A stretch of DNA of 64,000 bases from Chlorophyllum brunneum (GCA_963576785.1 OY756150.1:930001-994000); one strand, 5' to 3'. Shown: positions 50,253 to 62,236, numbered from the stretch's first letter. Made by a program: numbers and translations. The notes: a model not told the origin generated them from the sequence alone.

Positions 50253-50689
50253 TGTTTCGCTAGTAGATGGATGTGAGGTGGTGATGGGCGGAAGGAAGAG
50301 TGGGAATGTGAAGAAGATGGCCGTGTGTTTTGTGAGCGCGGGGAATTATTGATGTTGATTGGACACCTCGTGATCTGATCCGACTTTTCGACGTGGCACG
50401 TTTTCACACGGTGCTTTCTCGGTTTGCGTTTGGCAGTGAAGCTACGGATTGCCAGCGACTTGTGCTTTGGGTTACAAGGAGGCCGCAGTTTGTGGCCTTG
50501 AACGTGACGCGCTGAAATTAATTGTTTTATGAACGCCTGCCAAATACAATGATCAACGTATCAACAAACTTGACTCCGAGTCATCTTATCTCGCTTAGTT
50601 AATCGATCGAATGCATACTTGGAGATCAACAATCTAAATCAAACAAGTCAATAGGTTTTTTACACTCACCTCCATACCCAACCAGCGTC
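50253..50689. other. Divergent intergenic region before SES1
   Basis: About 440 bases with both promoters. No strong motif recognised. Confidence 0.4.
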
Positions 50690-52427
50690 ATGACGCTAGA
50701 TATCCTACAATTCATCGATAACAAGGGTGGAAATGCGGAAGAGATTCGCGAGTCCCAGAGGAAGCGAGGTGGACCTGTCGAGCTCGTAGATGAAGTTATC
50801 CAGATGTATACAGACTGGGTCAAAAGTGCGTATGTTTGATCCGTTCGAACAAGTATCTTATTGGGTGTTTTATGCGACTTGGCAGTGGATTATGACATGA
50901 ATATTATGAGAAAGAAGGTCAACGAGATTCAGAAAGCGATCTCCGCCAAGAAAAAGGTGCGTAATTTATCTCATACCGCGCTAGTCAGGATTTCAACGTG
51001 AATAGGCGAAACAACCAGCAGATGATCTCGTTGCAGAAAAGAAAAAGATTGACGCAGAGGTCGAAGCGAAGAAGAAAGAGGCCAAGGACTTTGAGGCTGC
51101 GATGCGCTCGAAAGCCGGTAACGTTGGTAACATTGTTGGGAAAAGCGTCCCCGTCAGTCAGACAGAGGTGAGGATGTATGCGCTTTCGTCAGTGGGAAAC
51201 CCTAATTTTGTGGTCCCGTAGGACGATAATGTCACTCTGAAGACCTGGGATCCTAAGGGTGTTCAGGATGAACCTGCAGTTCGCGAGGGTATCATGCCTC
51301 ATCATGAAGTGCTACTCCGACTCGATGCTATGGATCTCGACCGAGGCGCGTTTACAATCATGGATTGACATATTTTATTTGACCGCCGTCGCAGGGGCCA
51401 AGGTGGCTGGTCACCGAGGATACTACTTGACCAATGACGGCATTGACCTTAATCAAGCCCTTATATCGTACGGCCTCGATTTTCTGCGAGGACGGGGGTA
51501 CAAGAAGATCCAACCTCCTTTCTTCATGAACAAGGATCAAATGGCGAAGACGGCCCAACTGGAGCAATTCGACGAGGAACTGTACAAGGTCAGCACCCGG
51601 CGTATTCGGGATCGTTACCAAAAATGACGCTCGCGGCTGGCATGTAGGTCATAGCCTCCGAGGACGAGAAATACTTGATCGCGACTTCGGAACAGCCGAT
51701 CTCAGCCTATCACTCGGATGAATGGTTCGAGAGTCCGGATACCCAATTACCGATCAAATACGCTGGATATTCGACGTGCTTCCGCAAAGAGGCAGGGTCG
51801 GCGGGACGCGACATGTGGGGTATCTTCCGCGTACACCAATTCGAGAAAGTTGAACAGTTTGTGATTACTGACCCGGGAAAGAGCTGGGAGATGTTTGATA
51901 CGATGCTTGCGAACAGTGAAGCGTTCTATCAAAGCCTTGGGCTACGGTATCGTGTGGTTGCCATTGCTTCGGGAGCGTTGAATCTGGCTGCAGCTCAGAA
52001 GTATGATCTGGAGGCGTGGTTCCCATTCCAGCGGGGGTACAAGGAGCTGGTGTCGTGCTCGAATTGCACAGACTATCGTAAGTGGTATTGATCTATGTGG
52101 AGCTGCCGTTTACTCGTTGGGGGGACGCAGAAAGCCGAAGGCTTGAAGTGAGATGCGGGCTGAAGGCCAAGGATCAGACGAGAAAGGTGTATGTGCACAT
52201 GTTGAACGGCACGCTGTGTGCGACGGAACGAGCACTGTGTTGTTTGGCGGAGAATTACCAGACGCCTGACGTACGTCGCTCAAAAAAAAGGCAAAGGAGG
52301 TGGCTGACGAGTTGCGCTCGTGCAGGGCCTGGTGGTTCCCGAACCGCTGCGACGGTACATGGGGGGGCGGGAGTTCCTGCCGTGGGTGAGGGAGGTGCCC
52401 AAGGGGCTGCAGAAGAAGCAGGTGTAG
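50690..52427 (+). CDS. SES1: Seryl-tRNA synthetase, cytosolic
   Basis: Eight exons: 50690-50825, 50886-50956, 51006-51167, 51222-51345, 51395-51588, 51648-52077, 52131-52270, 52326-52427, giving 452 residues. The N-terminal helical arm that binds the long variable arm of tRNA-Ser is visible as a coiled coil ([19 protein letters not shown], then [20 protein letters not shown]). The class II core follows: [20 protein letters not shown], motif 2 [20 protein letters not shown] and motif 3 [19 protein letters not shown]. It attaches Ser to tRNA-Ser and also supplies Ser-tRNA-Sec precursors where present. No mitochondrial presequence. Joining exons 4 and 5 in frame ([13 protein letters not shown]) needs a GC donor at 51346. 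The stop lies only 115 bases before the next gene's ATG. Confidence 0.96.
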
Positions 52428-52542
52428 TGATATGTATAGACGTAGCTAGTGTGCCACGTTCGGCACAGCCACCGCCAGAAGATCTCTTTTGCAACGGTCA
52501 CCCGCTCTCGTCCACTTCTGAGGCTGCCCGTACGCAGACACC

Positions 52543-55120
52543 ATGAATGGCATCACCGATCTGCCCAGCCACTCGTCCGCCGTCGAGGAGAAGCGGCACC
52601 AAAAGTCCCACGCTTCACCCCGCAATTCCTCCTGGACAAGAGCCCTCTACTTCCCCATCCCTGGCGTACACGACCGTCACCTCCGCATCCTCGTCCCCAA
52701 CTTCTCCTTCCTCTTCCCCCCATCATCCCGCGGCGCCATCCTCATCACAAGCACCTCCACACCCTCTCTGCTCGGCGCTTCACGAATCATGCTCGTCAAA
52801 CGCAGACGCGCCCCCCTCCTCGTCGCCCTCGCTACCCTAGCCATCTTTTTCACCTTTGTCACCCTCCTTCGGAACAGGGGCTCCCAGAACTGGGTGGAAG
52901 AGGGCGGCGGAGAACCTCCAACACTCGTATTCCGCAGAAAGGACCTGCAGAAAATCTGGGAGTGGGAAATCGAAAGTGGGCACTACCCGAGCCATGCCAG
53001 CAGTGAGTCGTGTCTGCCTCCACCTTGGAGTAAATTTTCTGACCAGTGGTACTAGTACCTGTGCAAATCGGCCTGAAGAGGGCTCCTGTCAACCCGGCGA
53101 TACCGAAGAAGGCGCCGACTGTCAAACCAACGCGCTACCGTCCTCCAAACATCCGCGACGTTATTACTGATACGACTGGGGCTGGTCCTAAACGTGTATA
53201 CCTCGACATCCAAAGTCATCCACCCGACGTGGCTTATCCTCCCCGGCCGGTCCCAGGGAGCGTAGCGGACATGGATGAACTTGTCAGGCATTGTGATTTT
53301 GCTCAAAACAAGGTGCGCTACCCTCTCTATCTCTCGTGCTATCCGACGAGCTTATTGGGATCTGATCGTGTTTTAGTACGTCCGTGACTGTCTAGAAGTT
53401 CTCCGGATCGGCGGGGGTCTGGATAACGGCGAGCGCCTACGCCGCTCAAATTTGGACGACTGGAAATACATCTATGTAGAAGAACTCGATAACTCGACCT
53501 CTACTAATTACGCTTATGATCGTCACGACTCACTCCAAACCGCAGCTATTAGCCCAGCTGTGCGCGTCTCAGCCGATCCTGACGCTGGACTGGCACAGAA
53601 ACAGGATGTAGAACTCGAGCGCCAAGTAACTCTTGGCCCAAAACTCGACTACCGCCCAGCGTCTACCCTTCCTACACCATGCGACCCTGAAAATCCACGA
53701 TTGTTCCACATGTTCTGGACAGGTCCCTTCACTGATAAACCCTATCTCGCCATCCTTTCCTTCCTCTTTACTCAAAACACTGGTCTACATCTACCACATT
53801 GGCCTAGCGACGCCAAAGTCTGTCGACCCAAATTCCAGTTGTGGATTAATCCCGGACCTGCAGCTGCTGTTCCGAACCCGAATGCCCAAGACGATATGAT
53901 GAAGCAGCTCAGGTCTAATCCTTGGGCAGCACCATTCCTGCATGAGAGATTCAAAGATGTGGTCGAGTTCAAGATGTGGAATACGACGGATCAGTTGGAC
54001 AGTATTCCGGAGATTAAAGATGAGTGGAGGGAGTTGCAGGATAGCTTGTTTAATTCGGGTGGGCATGTGATAAGTGTACCACAGAAGAAATCGGCCAAGA
54101 CCACGATCTCAACGACAGCTGCCAATACTGCAAGTGCGGGTAATGCAACTGTTGCAACTGTTGCTCGCGCGACGGGTACAAAATCGTCGGATGATGATGA
54201 TGACGATCTTGTCAACCGTACTGGCTCCAAATCCAGTTCATCATATGACAGACTGTCGGTTATTCTCTCTGATATGGCACGTTTTGTTCTTTGCCATCGA
54301 CATGGAGGTGTTTACCTCGACGCCGACACCATCTTCTTGCGCGACTGGGAAGAAATTTGGGGATGGAAGGGAGCTTTTGCTTATCGATGGTCACGGCTAG
54401 CGAAATACAATACCGCTGTTCTCCGGATGCACAAGAATTCGGCGTTGGGAAAGTTCTTGTTCAGGACGGCATTGAAGAACGGGTTGGATTTCCATCCGAT
54501 GACGGTGTCGAGGTATACAGCCGATGCACATTTGGAAGGTCTGTTGTTGAGATTACCGGACGCGTTGTTTGATTCTGCGTGGTTGAATACGGAGAATTTC
54601 CAGAGGGAAAGACCACCACAGCCTTATTTCACCGAGTGAGTTGACTTTGTACTCGTGTTATCCGTAGATGTTGGTGGTTGACTGATTTGGTCGTCGTGTG
54701 CAGGTTTGGCGACTTTTTTGATACCCCCACACAAAATAGTGCTGCACCTCAAGCTTTAGGGTTCCGTGGCTTCTTCCGTGGTGCTTATTCATACCACTTC
54801 CACAACTTCTGGTACGTCTCCCCCCCTTCCCTTCGCTATATACGCCTATTCAACTTCCTTAATTATTGTGCAGGTGGAAACCATTTGACACTGCACGGAA
54901 CTGGCCCGATCTTGGCCCACGATTCAAAACTGGTGAAGAGGCAGCGAAAGCTGTATTGGTGAAAGAAGGCAAACTGACACAATTGGAGGCTGACGCTGGA
55001 GGGAAGGATATACTAAGTGATAAGCAAGACCTGGATTGGTCGGCGGTGTTGAAGAGGACGTTTGAGGCATATGTGAGAGGAGAGAGACCGAACATGTACG
55101 GAGAGTGGTTCCAGTGGTAG
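52543..55120 (+). CDS. Type II membrane glycosyltransferase with DXD motif
   Basis: Exons 52543-53002, 53056-53312, 53377-54635, 54704-54811 and 54874-55120 give 776 residues. A cytoplasmic N-terminus (about 87 residues) ends in KRRRAP, followed by one membrane helix (LLVALATLAIFFTFVTLL) and a lumenal catalytic region. NPRLFHMFWTGPFTDKPYLA resembles the start of the sugar-transferase fold, and MARFVLCHRHGGVYLDADTI holds the DXD metal/nucleotide-sugar site near residue 553. A conserved GAYSYHFHNFWWKPFD segment follows. The pattern fits fungal glycosyltransferases of the GT32/alpha-1,4-galactosyltransferase-like type in the Golgi; donor and acceptor are unknown. A Ser/Thr/Ala and poly-Asp insertion lies just before the DXD helix. 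Confidence 0.85.
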
Positions 55121-57045
55121 AGTGCGGGTGTGGGTGGTGATGATGGAATAGTTGGGTGTAGGGGAGTTACGAATCAATGATAGAATGAAGTGCTGATATT
55201 TTCGGTGCGGTATAATTTTCGGTGTTGTGACGCTTCTTTTTCTTCTCCAATCTTTTTCTTTTTTGAGTTTTCTACATAGTGAGTACTACACCTACACATA
55301 CTCGGTATCAAAAGTGCGTTTTTTCTTGGGTATATGGAACCTTTTTTTATTATGTTTCCTCGGATTTTTTTTTTCTTCTCTACCTATGCCACTACATGTT
55401 TTGTCCTTCAATTCTTCATATCCCATTCTTGTTCAACAATTTTATTAACTGCATTTTGTTATGTGCAGGTACTGCTTTGAGGTGAGTCTATGGCGTTTTT
55501 TTTTTCGCCTAGGTTCGTCTATTGCGGTTCTTTTTTGCCCAAGCGCACAATTAGTATATCGTAATAATGGAAGTTATATTATTTTGTTTTGGCATGATTG
55601 TGTTCATGGCGGTGTGAGTTCATGTGGTACTAAGTACATGTTTTCCACGTCCGTTGATATTTATTTTGTTGGTTTTTGTTGGTAAGGATACTTGGACGTA
55701 AGGTGCTTCCGGGAAAATTTTAGATTTTGGGTGGTTCTTTGGATTTCTTGGCGATGTAGCTATTTCAGGCAAGGATAGAGAGGTTAATCGTATGGAATTA
55801 TGCGCTGAGGGATCGTAGCGACGATCATTGCGCTAGAAGTCGTCAGATTGGCATTATAATTATCCTGGACCGGTAGTGCGATGATGCAAGTCGTTGACAG
55901 GACACAATATATTGTTGTTTGGTATATATGTATGTATCATATTCTGGATAGACTGGAGATGACGGAAGATATTGTTGTTTTGACAGTCCTTTGGAGTTAG
56001 TTGGTGAATTTTAATCCCATGTTGACTTTAGGTTTAGGACACGAAGTTGTCATTTGCCACTTGATTTTGTTACCTCACCTGAACCCCTAAGCAGCTGTAA
56101 ATGCCAGATGTCCCCCTTTACCGGTGCTCAACTTGCCTTCTAAACCTTAAATTACCTTCTAAACTCACTAGTAGAGGAGTTCTCAATTTTCCGCTCCTTG
56201 TCGACTTAGGGTCCAACTGACACAGGTGTTGTGCTTGTTTTGACCAGTGCGTGGGCAGCGTAAACGACTTATCTTGTTTCCATCTTTCAAAAGGGAGATA
56301 TACTTCTTAGCTTCGGGATCGTTAGCATCATAAATTATACTCATCAAACCGGCCCTATGGGTAACTGGTGACCACAGAGCTTTACTGCATGCTGAGCTGT
56401 GATGTCATTCTCCAATTACATCCCCCCCCAGGACCCGCAAGGATACTTATTCGTAATCCATCGATCTCACAAGTTCCAGAGGCGACCGATGACCACCCGC
56501 AGCAATGTTAGCAGCCGTCAAACCCCTCTTGGATTTGTTAAATCTCGCAACCACTCTCCTCTCTCTCTTTTTGCCTCATTCGTACTCGCTGGATCTTCGT
56601 ACCTGTTTCGAATATTTCGTGACCGAACGTCTCAATTTTTTCTTCGGGGATAAATACTGTGCGCTAGCCTGTATACGATCCAGTACTTCACCACCAACAG
56701 CCCAAAGTACTTGGTACATCTCCGCTGAACCCGGAACGCAACGACGGAGTCATTCTTAAAGGTTTCACGAATCTATGTCAAATCAAGTTTCACTCCAACC
56801 CTTTTGGTCGTTGAGATCCTGTACCAGGACATACCTAGTCAGACGTTGACAGTATGTGCTTTTTCCGCGCCTTTATGTCACCGGATATAGCCAAAAAGAT
56901 GGCATACCAGCTTCCTACTGAGTCAGAGGGGTCCATAGGTGCATTGGGGATAGATCATGGAGACTGCTGCGCCATGATTGACAATGATCGCAGGAATCTC
57001 TCATGTGGCGGGTAGGGCAAATGCAGCTCTCGTACCGCAGTTGTG
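55121..57045. other. Gene-poor interval with T-rich tracts
   Basis: About 1.9 kb. From 55220 to 55690 the plus strand is T-rich, with runs up to about ten T, likely downstream sequence of the glycosyltransferase gene. The rest has only short frames with no domain. Confidence 0.4.
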
Positions 57046-57905
57046 GAATCATATTTCTGTTCTATCGATTCTCTCGCGGTCCCGGTTACTATCACCATCC
57101 GGCCTAGGGGACTACTTATACGCTATGACTGGAAACCGACTACCAAGTTCTCGTCATTTATCGTGATATCACATTTAATCGTCGTCATGCTGGTAAGCCT
57201 TTTTCTAATCAATTGCGGTATCGACCATAGTCATTTAGGACCTCACCGGTTTCGAAACGAGTAACTACAACGCCGCTTATGAAAACTCGCAATTGGATGC
57301 TTTTGTGGTCTCAACAGTCCTCATCCCTCGTCCCCCTGGTAGTACGGAACCACCTGTCGTCCATTGGTAATTGTCGGGCTTCAGGCGATATATATCCTTC
57401 CTCTAATGCGCACCCTCAGGCGCGCATCGGCACTTCACAAACATAATGGAGAGACCTTATCCACCCTTTGTGAAGCGGTCACTGGTCCAGCAGAATCCTA
57501 CCCCACAAACATGATAATAAAGTGAGCATTTTGCACCAGAATCCTGCTGACTCCGCAGTACTCGGACGTTGAACATGGTACAGAATTGGTAGCACAATCG
57601 ACGGCATTTCTCCTGACGCTACTATCCGTTGGTGCCACGACTTCAAGACACCCGTTATCCTCAGTCAAATTCTCACTCACATGGCGAACTATAAGATGCA
57701 CGCTTTCAGGTCCGATGAACGTGGTTTCGGTTGTTTGACGTGGGTGAGTGGATTGACAGTTGTGCTGGAAAGACATGGTATACTCCCGACCGGGTCTTAT
57801 GAGGGAGTTCGAAAGGCGGCGGAAAGCGCTGGACAGAGAGGTCGGATCCCTGGTGATAGTAGTGACACTACCAACGCAAACTTCATTTACCCTGGCATCT
57901 TATGA
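57046..57905 (+). CDS. Candidate multi-exon gene resembling fungal DUF7770 proteins (start and middle unresolved)
   Basis: Three segments join in phase: up to 57192 (...ISHLIVVML), 57239-57366 (DLTGFETSNYNAAYENSQLD to PPVVHW) and 57420 to about 57520 (RASALHKHNGETLSTLCEAV). A last open stretch ends at 57905 with IRWCHDFKTPVILSQILTHM and then GFGCLTWVSGLTVVLERHGI plus LPTGS. The HWR segment and the G-GC--W, LE--G-L--GS pattern recall the DUF7770 family of fungi, function unknown. I could not connect the third and fourth segments in frame, so an exon is mis-drawn or the gene is damaged. No start codon could be fixed; the first coordinate is only the earliest open part. Confidence 0.4.
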
Positions 57906-58195
57906 AATAGATGTACCTCGATGTAACGGAATGCTAGTAGTAGATCTCTTGAATCGATCCCGTGAAGGTTCACGTTCATGAAAATGGTCAACAGCCTGCA
58001 AGGTAATGCTCGACAATCTTCATGGGTGGCCGAATTAGCTTGGGGCATCAAGTAGTTATAACTTTATTGTGAGGACAGCAAGAAGGCTTAGGACATGTTG
58101 GTACTCGAGCTGTCTACAAACAACGGAACTGTAAGGCGGTTGGTAAAAAATGTGCATGCACATCTTTCAGTTACTTTCGTCATACGCCACAACGA

Positions 58196-59048
58196 TCAAC
58201 ACAAGCAAGGCAAATGAATGGTAACGAGTGTACACTGTGCTCCAGACGGTGTATCATTGCCAGTTTGAAGGTAAATATCATAGAACGAGGTGTCACTAGT
58301 CGGACAGGCGATGAAGTTGAGCTGGCGAGGCGAAGTGGTGATGATAGTATCACCCTCCAAACCCCAGTCGGTGGTAACCGCAGTGACGTCGAGGGTCAAG
58401 GGCTTGTAGGAGGTCGAGACACTATCGTCAATGTTGAGATAGAGCTTGCTGCCGCTGGATTCATTTAGGGAGATGGTTCCGGAGATGGTGAAGTATCCCG
58501 AGGATGCCTCGGGACCAAGCTGGGGCTTGCCGTCTGTTTTACGGGATTAGGAAATTAGATGAATTGGACATGCGACAAGAGTGGGAGTAGAGTGTACTGG
58601 ATACTTGCCATTGTCCTGGAGATAGAAGTGGAAAACTGGGTCTTGAACGGTACGGATTTGTGATCCGGTTGGTGTAGGCCCAGAAGAAGTCGTAGAAGGA
58701 GGAGGAGAGGAGGTAGTAGAAGGAGGGGGAGAAGAAGCGGTAGTGGTTGTACCCGGAGGAGCTGTTCCTGGGAGACACTGCGAGTAATCTGTGGCAAGGC
58801 AATTAATTCATGATTAGTCCTTCTGAGAGAATTGTTACACACAAGGATTGTTATAGGTGCAAGTGTAGCCAGATATACAGGTAGTAGCACCTGGCCTACA
58901 GGTGGTATGAATACGGGCGCGAACCTCTGTATGCCAGGAATACTCACCATCCCCGGCCACCACATTGTCCCCAGGCCGGGGACTGAGCGTTTACACCCCC
59001 TAGAAGGAGGGAGAGAGTGGTAGCGGTTGCGAGAGTCAAGAAACGCAT
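58196..59048 (-). CDS. Secreted protein with fungal cellulose-binding domain (CBM1) and unassigned C-terminal domain
   Basis: Exons 59048-58948, 58895-58843, 58788-58609 and 58533-58196 give 223 residues in phase. A signal peptide (MRFLTLATATTLSLLLGGVN) is followed directly by a CBM1: SPAWGQCGGRGWPGATTC, then SGYTCTYNNPYYSQCLPG, with the Cys pattern and aromatic platform of the family. A Pro/Thr/Ser linker typical of O-glycosylated secreted enzymes (SSPPPSTTSSPPPSTTSS) leads to about 125 residues with no catalytic motif that I recognise (VQDPVFHFYLQDN, NFIACPTSDTSFYDIYLQTG). CBM1 binds crystalline cellulose or chitin. The tail recurs in similar secreted basidiomycete proteins that I recall, so it is probably a true domain. 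The third intron uses a GC donor (ATG|GCAAGT). Confidence 0.85.
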
Positions 59049-60025
59049 TGTCGTCGAAGCTTCAATGACAAGAAAAGCACGAGTCTTTTATAGAAGCAAG
59101 AGGATAAAATTCGCATCTTGAACATGAACTAGAGACCGACAATGAACAGAGGGATTATCGTCGGAAAGCGGCTATTTTTGGGTGTGTGGTTTGGGGGTCA
59201 GATGACCAGTGCTGCTTTTGGAAGCAAGGCCGTTTAATATTTTGGTCTCCGTGTGAGGAATTATGAGGATCATACTTGTACTGGGTATGTAACTCGGCCA
59301 GTCGAGCGCTGGCGACCGTGTGACTGTGGTCTAACTGGCGCCTAATTGGTTCTGTTAAGTGACACCTTCACCCAGGCCTACTTCGGGTCTTACTCCCGTG
59401 GCTATATGGGCAAATTCCGACGTTTCTTAAGGACCTTTCTACGTTCTTCCCCCCAGGTTGGTACCCAAAACGGGTCTCCGTCCAGTCCTGGTTCGTGGGG
59501 TTTCTACTTATTTGCGATCGGAGGCTGATATCAAGCTTGCAGGATCCGCCCATCAGGGCTCTCAAGTTATCGTCGTGATATCACCTTCAAATGAGGAGTT
59601 GTCAGTACCATTATCCCAGGCGGAGTCATCTCAGCGTCTACCATCCTCTGTTGAGGGCAACAGTCCGGCCCACGCTCGTCGTTCAGGTGTGGCTTTTGAT
59701 ACGAGTGGAGAAATATTGAATTGTGACCACTTTTAAGTCTCTAGCGACCTCCAAACTCCGCTGGCCAACGACGTCATTCAAGGTGTGGGCTCACTCAGCG
59801 TCGACAAATTTCGATAGTCTAACGATTCGTCCCGAGGTCAATCCAATCTTCGACACCAGGGTCTATTTCAGAACGCAAGTAACTTCTCAATCAGTCACTC
59901 AACAATGATAGAACATACTGAGGTCCATTCACAAACTTCGAGCGGTGAATACTCAGCTACTCCATGGATTTAATTCCTTGGGATAAATACTGACAATTGA
60001 GGGTTTCCGTCCAGTGTTCAAAACT
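59049..60025. other. Divergent region; may contain 5' exons of the NACHT gene
   Basis: About 980 bases. A possible N-terminal start, MGKFRRFLRTFLRSSPQ at 59406-59490, joins in phase to 59543 onward (GSAHQGSQVIVVISPSNEEL). I could not bridge from there to the NACHT exon, because every path I tried between 59720 and 60014 hits a stop or has the wrong phase. Confidence 0.35.
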
Positions 60026-62236
60026 ATGAGGCTCAAACATGTAATTCTCGGGGCCGAGTTCGACTCTTCCGACCGTGACTACCCTCCACGATGTCATCCA
60101 GCCACCCGAGTACGATTTCTTGACGAACTTCAAACCCACATCCATTCGGGAACGAGGATTGTTTGGATACGGGGTCCGGCCGGTATTGGCAAGTCTGCAA
60201 TCATGCAGACACTGGCAGAAACCATATACCCTGATTTCACTTGCACTACACTGTTCCTTTCTCGGCCTAACAAGCGCGACGATCCCAAAAAAGTTTTTTC
60301 TACATTGGCATATCGCCTTATGGTTGATAACCCATCGTACCGCCAATACCTCGGGGAGAAAATGGCTATCGATTCTGGTTTCCTGGACAAATCCATTGAG
60401 GAGCAGTTCAAACGCCTCTTCACCACCCCTTTCACCAGCGATCGCATTGATACTGGCACCTTACCTTGGGTCGTATTGATCGACGGCTTGGACGAGTGCA
60501 ATGGCGAGCAGGAGCAAAGCCGAATTGTGAATGCTATCCGTGACTCAATCCTTCGCTATGCAAATTCCATGCCTTTTGTGTGGGTCATCGCAAGTCGACC
60601 CGAAGCCCATCTGAATGCACCCTTTGCTCAAGTGGAAACCCAGATCAGCGCTTTCTGGAAGCTGGAAATTCCCATAGACTCCGATGAGGCGTCACAAGAC
60701 GTAGAGCGGTATATTCGTGTGGCATTCACAGAAATCCGACAAAATTATTCGGACGTGGTACCTCGCCACTGGCCATCAGAGATCGACTTGTTGAAACTCG
60801 CGAAAACGTCATCCGGACTATTTGTTTTTGCTTCCACCTCCGTGGCTTATATCGCTGAAGACAACCCTGTGCTTCGCTTCGAGCACATTCTATCTTTGAC
60901 CACCCAACATAATACGAGTTCCGATACCGGGTCCCCCGCGCCAACAAAGAATCCTTTCGAGATGCTCGATTTACTCTACACGACAATCATGTCGGGTATT
61001 CCAACCGATTTCCTTCCCACCACAAAAGCAATTCTTGGCTTTTATCTGCTCGGCGACCTTGTCACTGAGCCCACGGGTTTTCGCATGACTCCGCGCGATC
61101 CTAGCCTCCTTGCAACATGTAATATCCTGGGACTCAAGCAGCACATGGCTTACGCTGCTTTACGAAGGCTCAACTCTGTTCTCACTTACCCTCCTCAGGA
61201 CGCCCCAAATGACACTGTCCAGTTCCTCCACGCTTCTTTCTCCGATTTCCTAAAGGATCGGTCCCGTTCTCAGTCCTATCACATCGATCTGAACCAAGAA
61301 TTGTGGAAGATATGGCGGTGCTATGTTAGAATTACTACACAATCCATAACCTCGCTGGGTACGCCTTTACTATCATTCAAATACGTCTGGAGTGACATAT
61401 ATGAAGGTGAAGTTACACTCTCCTGGGAACGCGAGACAGCTGAAGATAACGATGAACTCCGGAGACAGGTACTCGAAAGAGCAGAGCACAAGTGGCTAGA
61501 GATGCTAGTCGACTGTCGCCACACTGATCGTGCTCCCAGCCCTTGCGAGGATTACCAACTTTTGCCGAACACCTTCGAACTCACTGGAATGTTTCAAAAC
61601 ATTCGCCCAATCTTGTTCAGACCTAGAAATCCTGACATCAGAGGGTTTCACAGCTGGCTTTCCAACCATGTACGTTGGTTCACTTGTCCCCGAAGAGCTA
61701 CCTTGAGCAGTTAGATACAGGCATCGCTTGAATTTCGTCAGCAGATGATACTCAAAGAATTCAATGCTAGTCAAGTCGATGAATCTGAGGCAGACACCAT
61801 CTTTGACGGGCTCTGGACACAACGCTGGGGCTACTACTCAGAAACCGGATATTCTGCTGGACGACTCAAAAGGATAGATTTAACTGTAGGTTGATTTATC
61901 TACGGATACTGCAACATTCTGTGGTCTAAGTGACTTTCTTTTCTCGAGGACCTCGACCGCCCTCAATGGAATCAGATCAAAGAGACTGCTCACGTCACGG
62001 ACGCGGAATGGTCAAGGGGTATCTTAAACTGGAAGATTCTCGGCGGCTTACTGAAGGGGAGGATGGATGAGACTACTCTGATTACCGTCATTGGGATGCA
62101 GCCATCAGATTATTTTGCTGTCGTTAGGGTCGCTGACAACGAAGAGACTCGTACCAACAAGGAAGTTTCGTATCTGGTAGTTCCCTATGGTCCGGTGTCG
62201 ACAAAGGGCTGCGAACCGAGTACACTCCAACATTAG
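60026..62236 (+). CDS. NACHT-domain STAND NTPase (NLR-like), N-terminus uncertain
   Basis: Exons 60015 (or earlier)-61669, 61721-61885 and 61949-62236; about 700 residues from ATG 60026. The entry segment AEFDSSDRDYPPRCHPATR is typical of mushroom NACHT proteins. Walker A is GPAGIGKSAI (about residues 50-59) and Walker B with acidic tail is WVVLIDGLDECNG (about 147-159), followed by WVIASRPEAHLNAPF and a winged-helix part ending VQFLHASFSDFLKDRSRSQ. After it, instead of WD40 or ankyrin repeats, comes about 250 residues of no known domain ending STLQH. STAND proteins act as switch-like sensors; in fungi some mediate incompatibility, which is only a possible role here. An AG acceptor right before 60015 suggests upstream exons. 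Confidence 0.8.

Noticed and set aside
52449..53006. 185-codon Pro/His/Arg-rich plus-strand frame at the glycosyltransferase start
   Set aside because: It is the +1 shadow of a C-rich coding exon that has a membrane helix and continues in phase.
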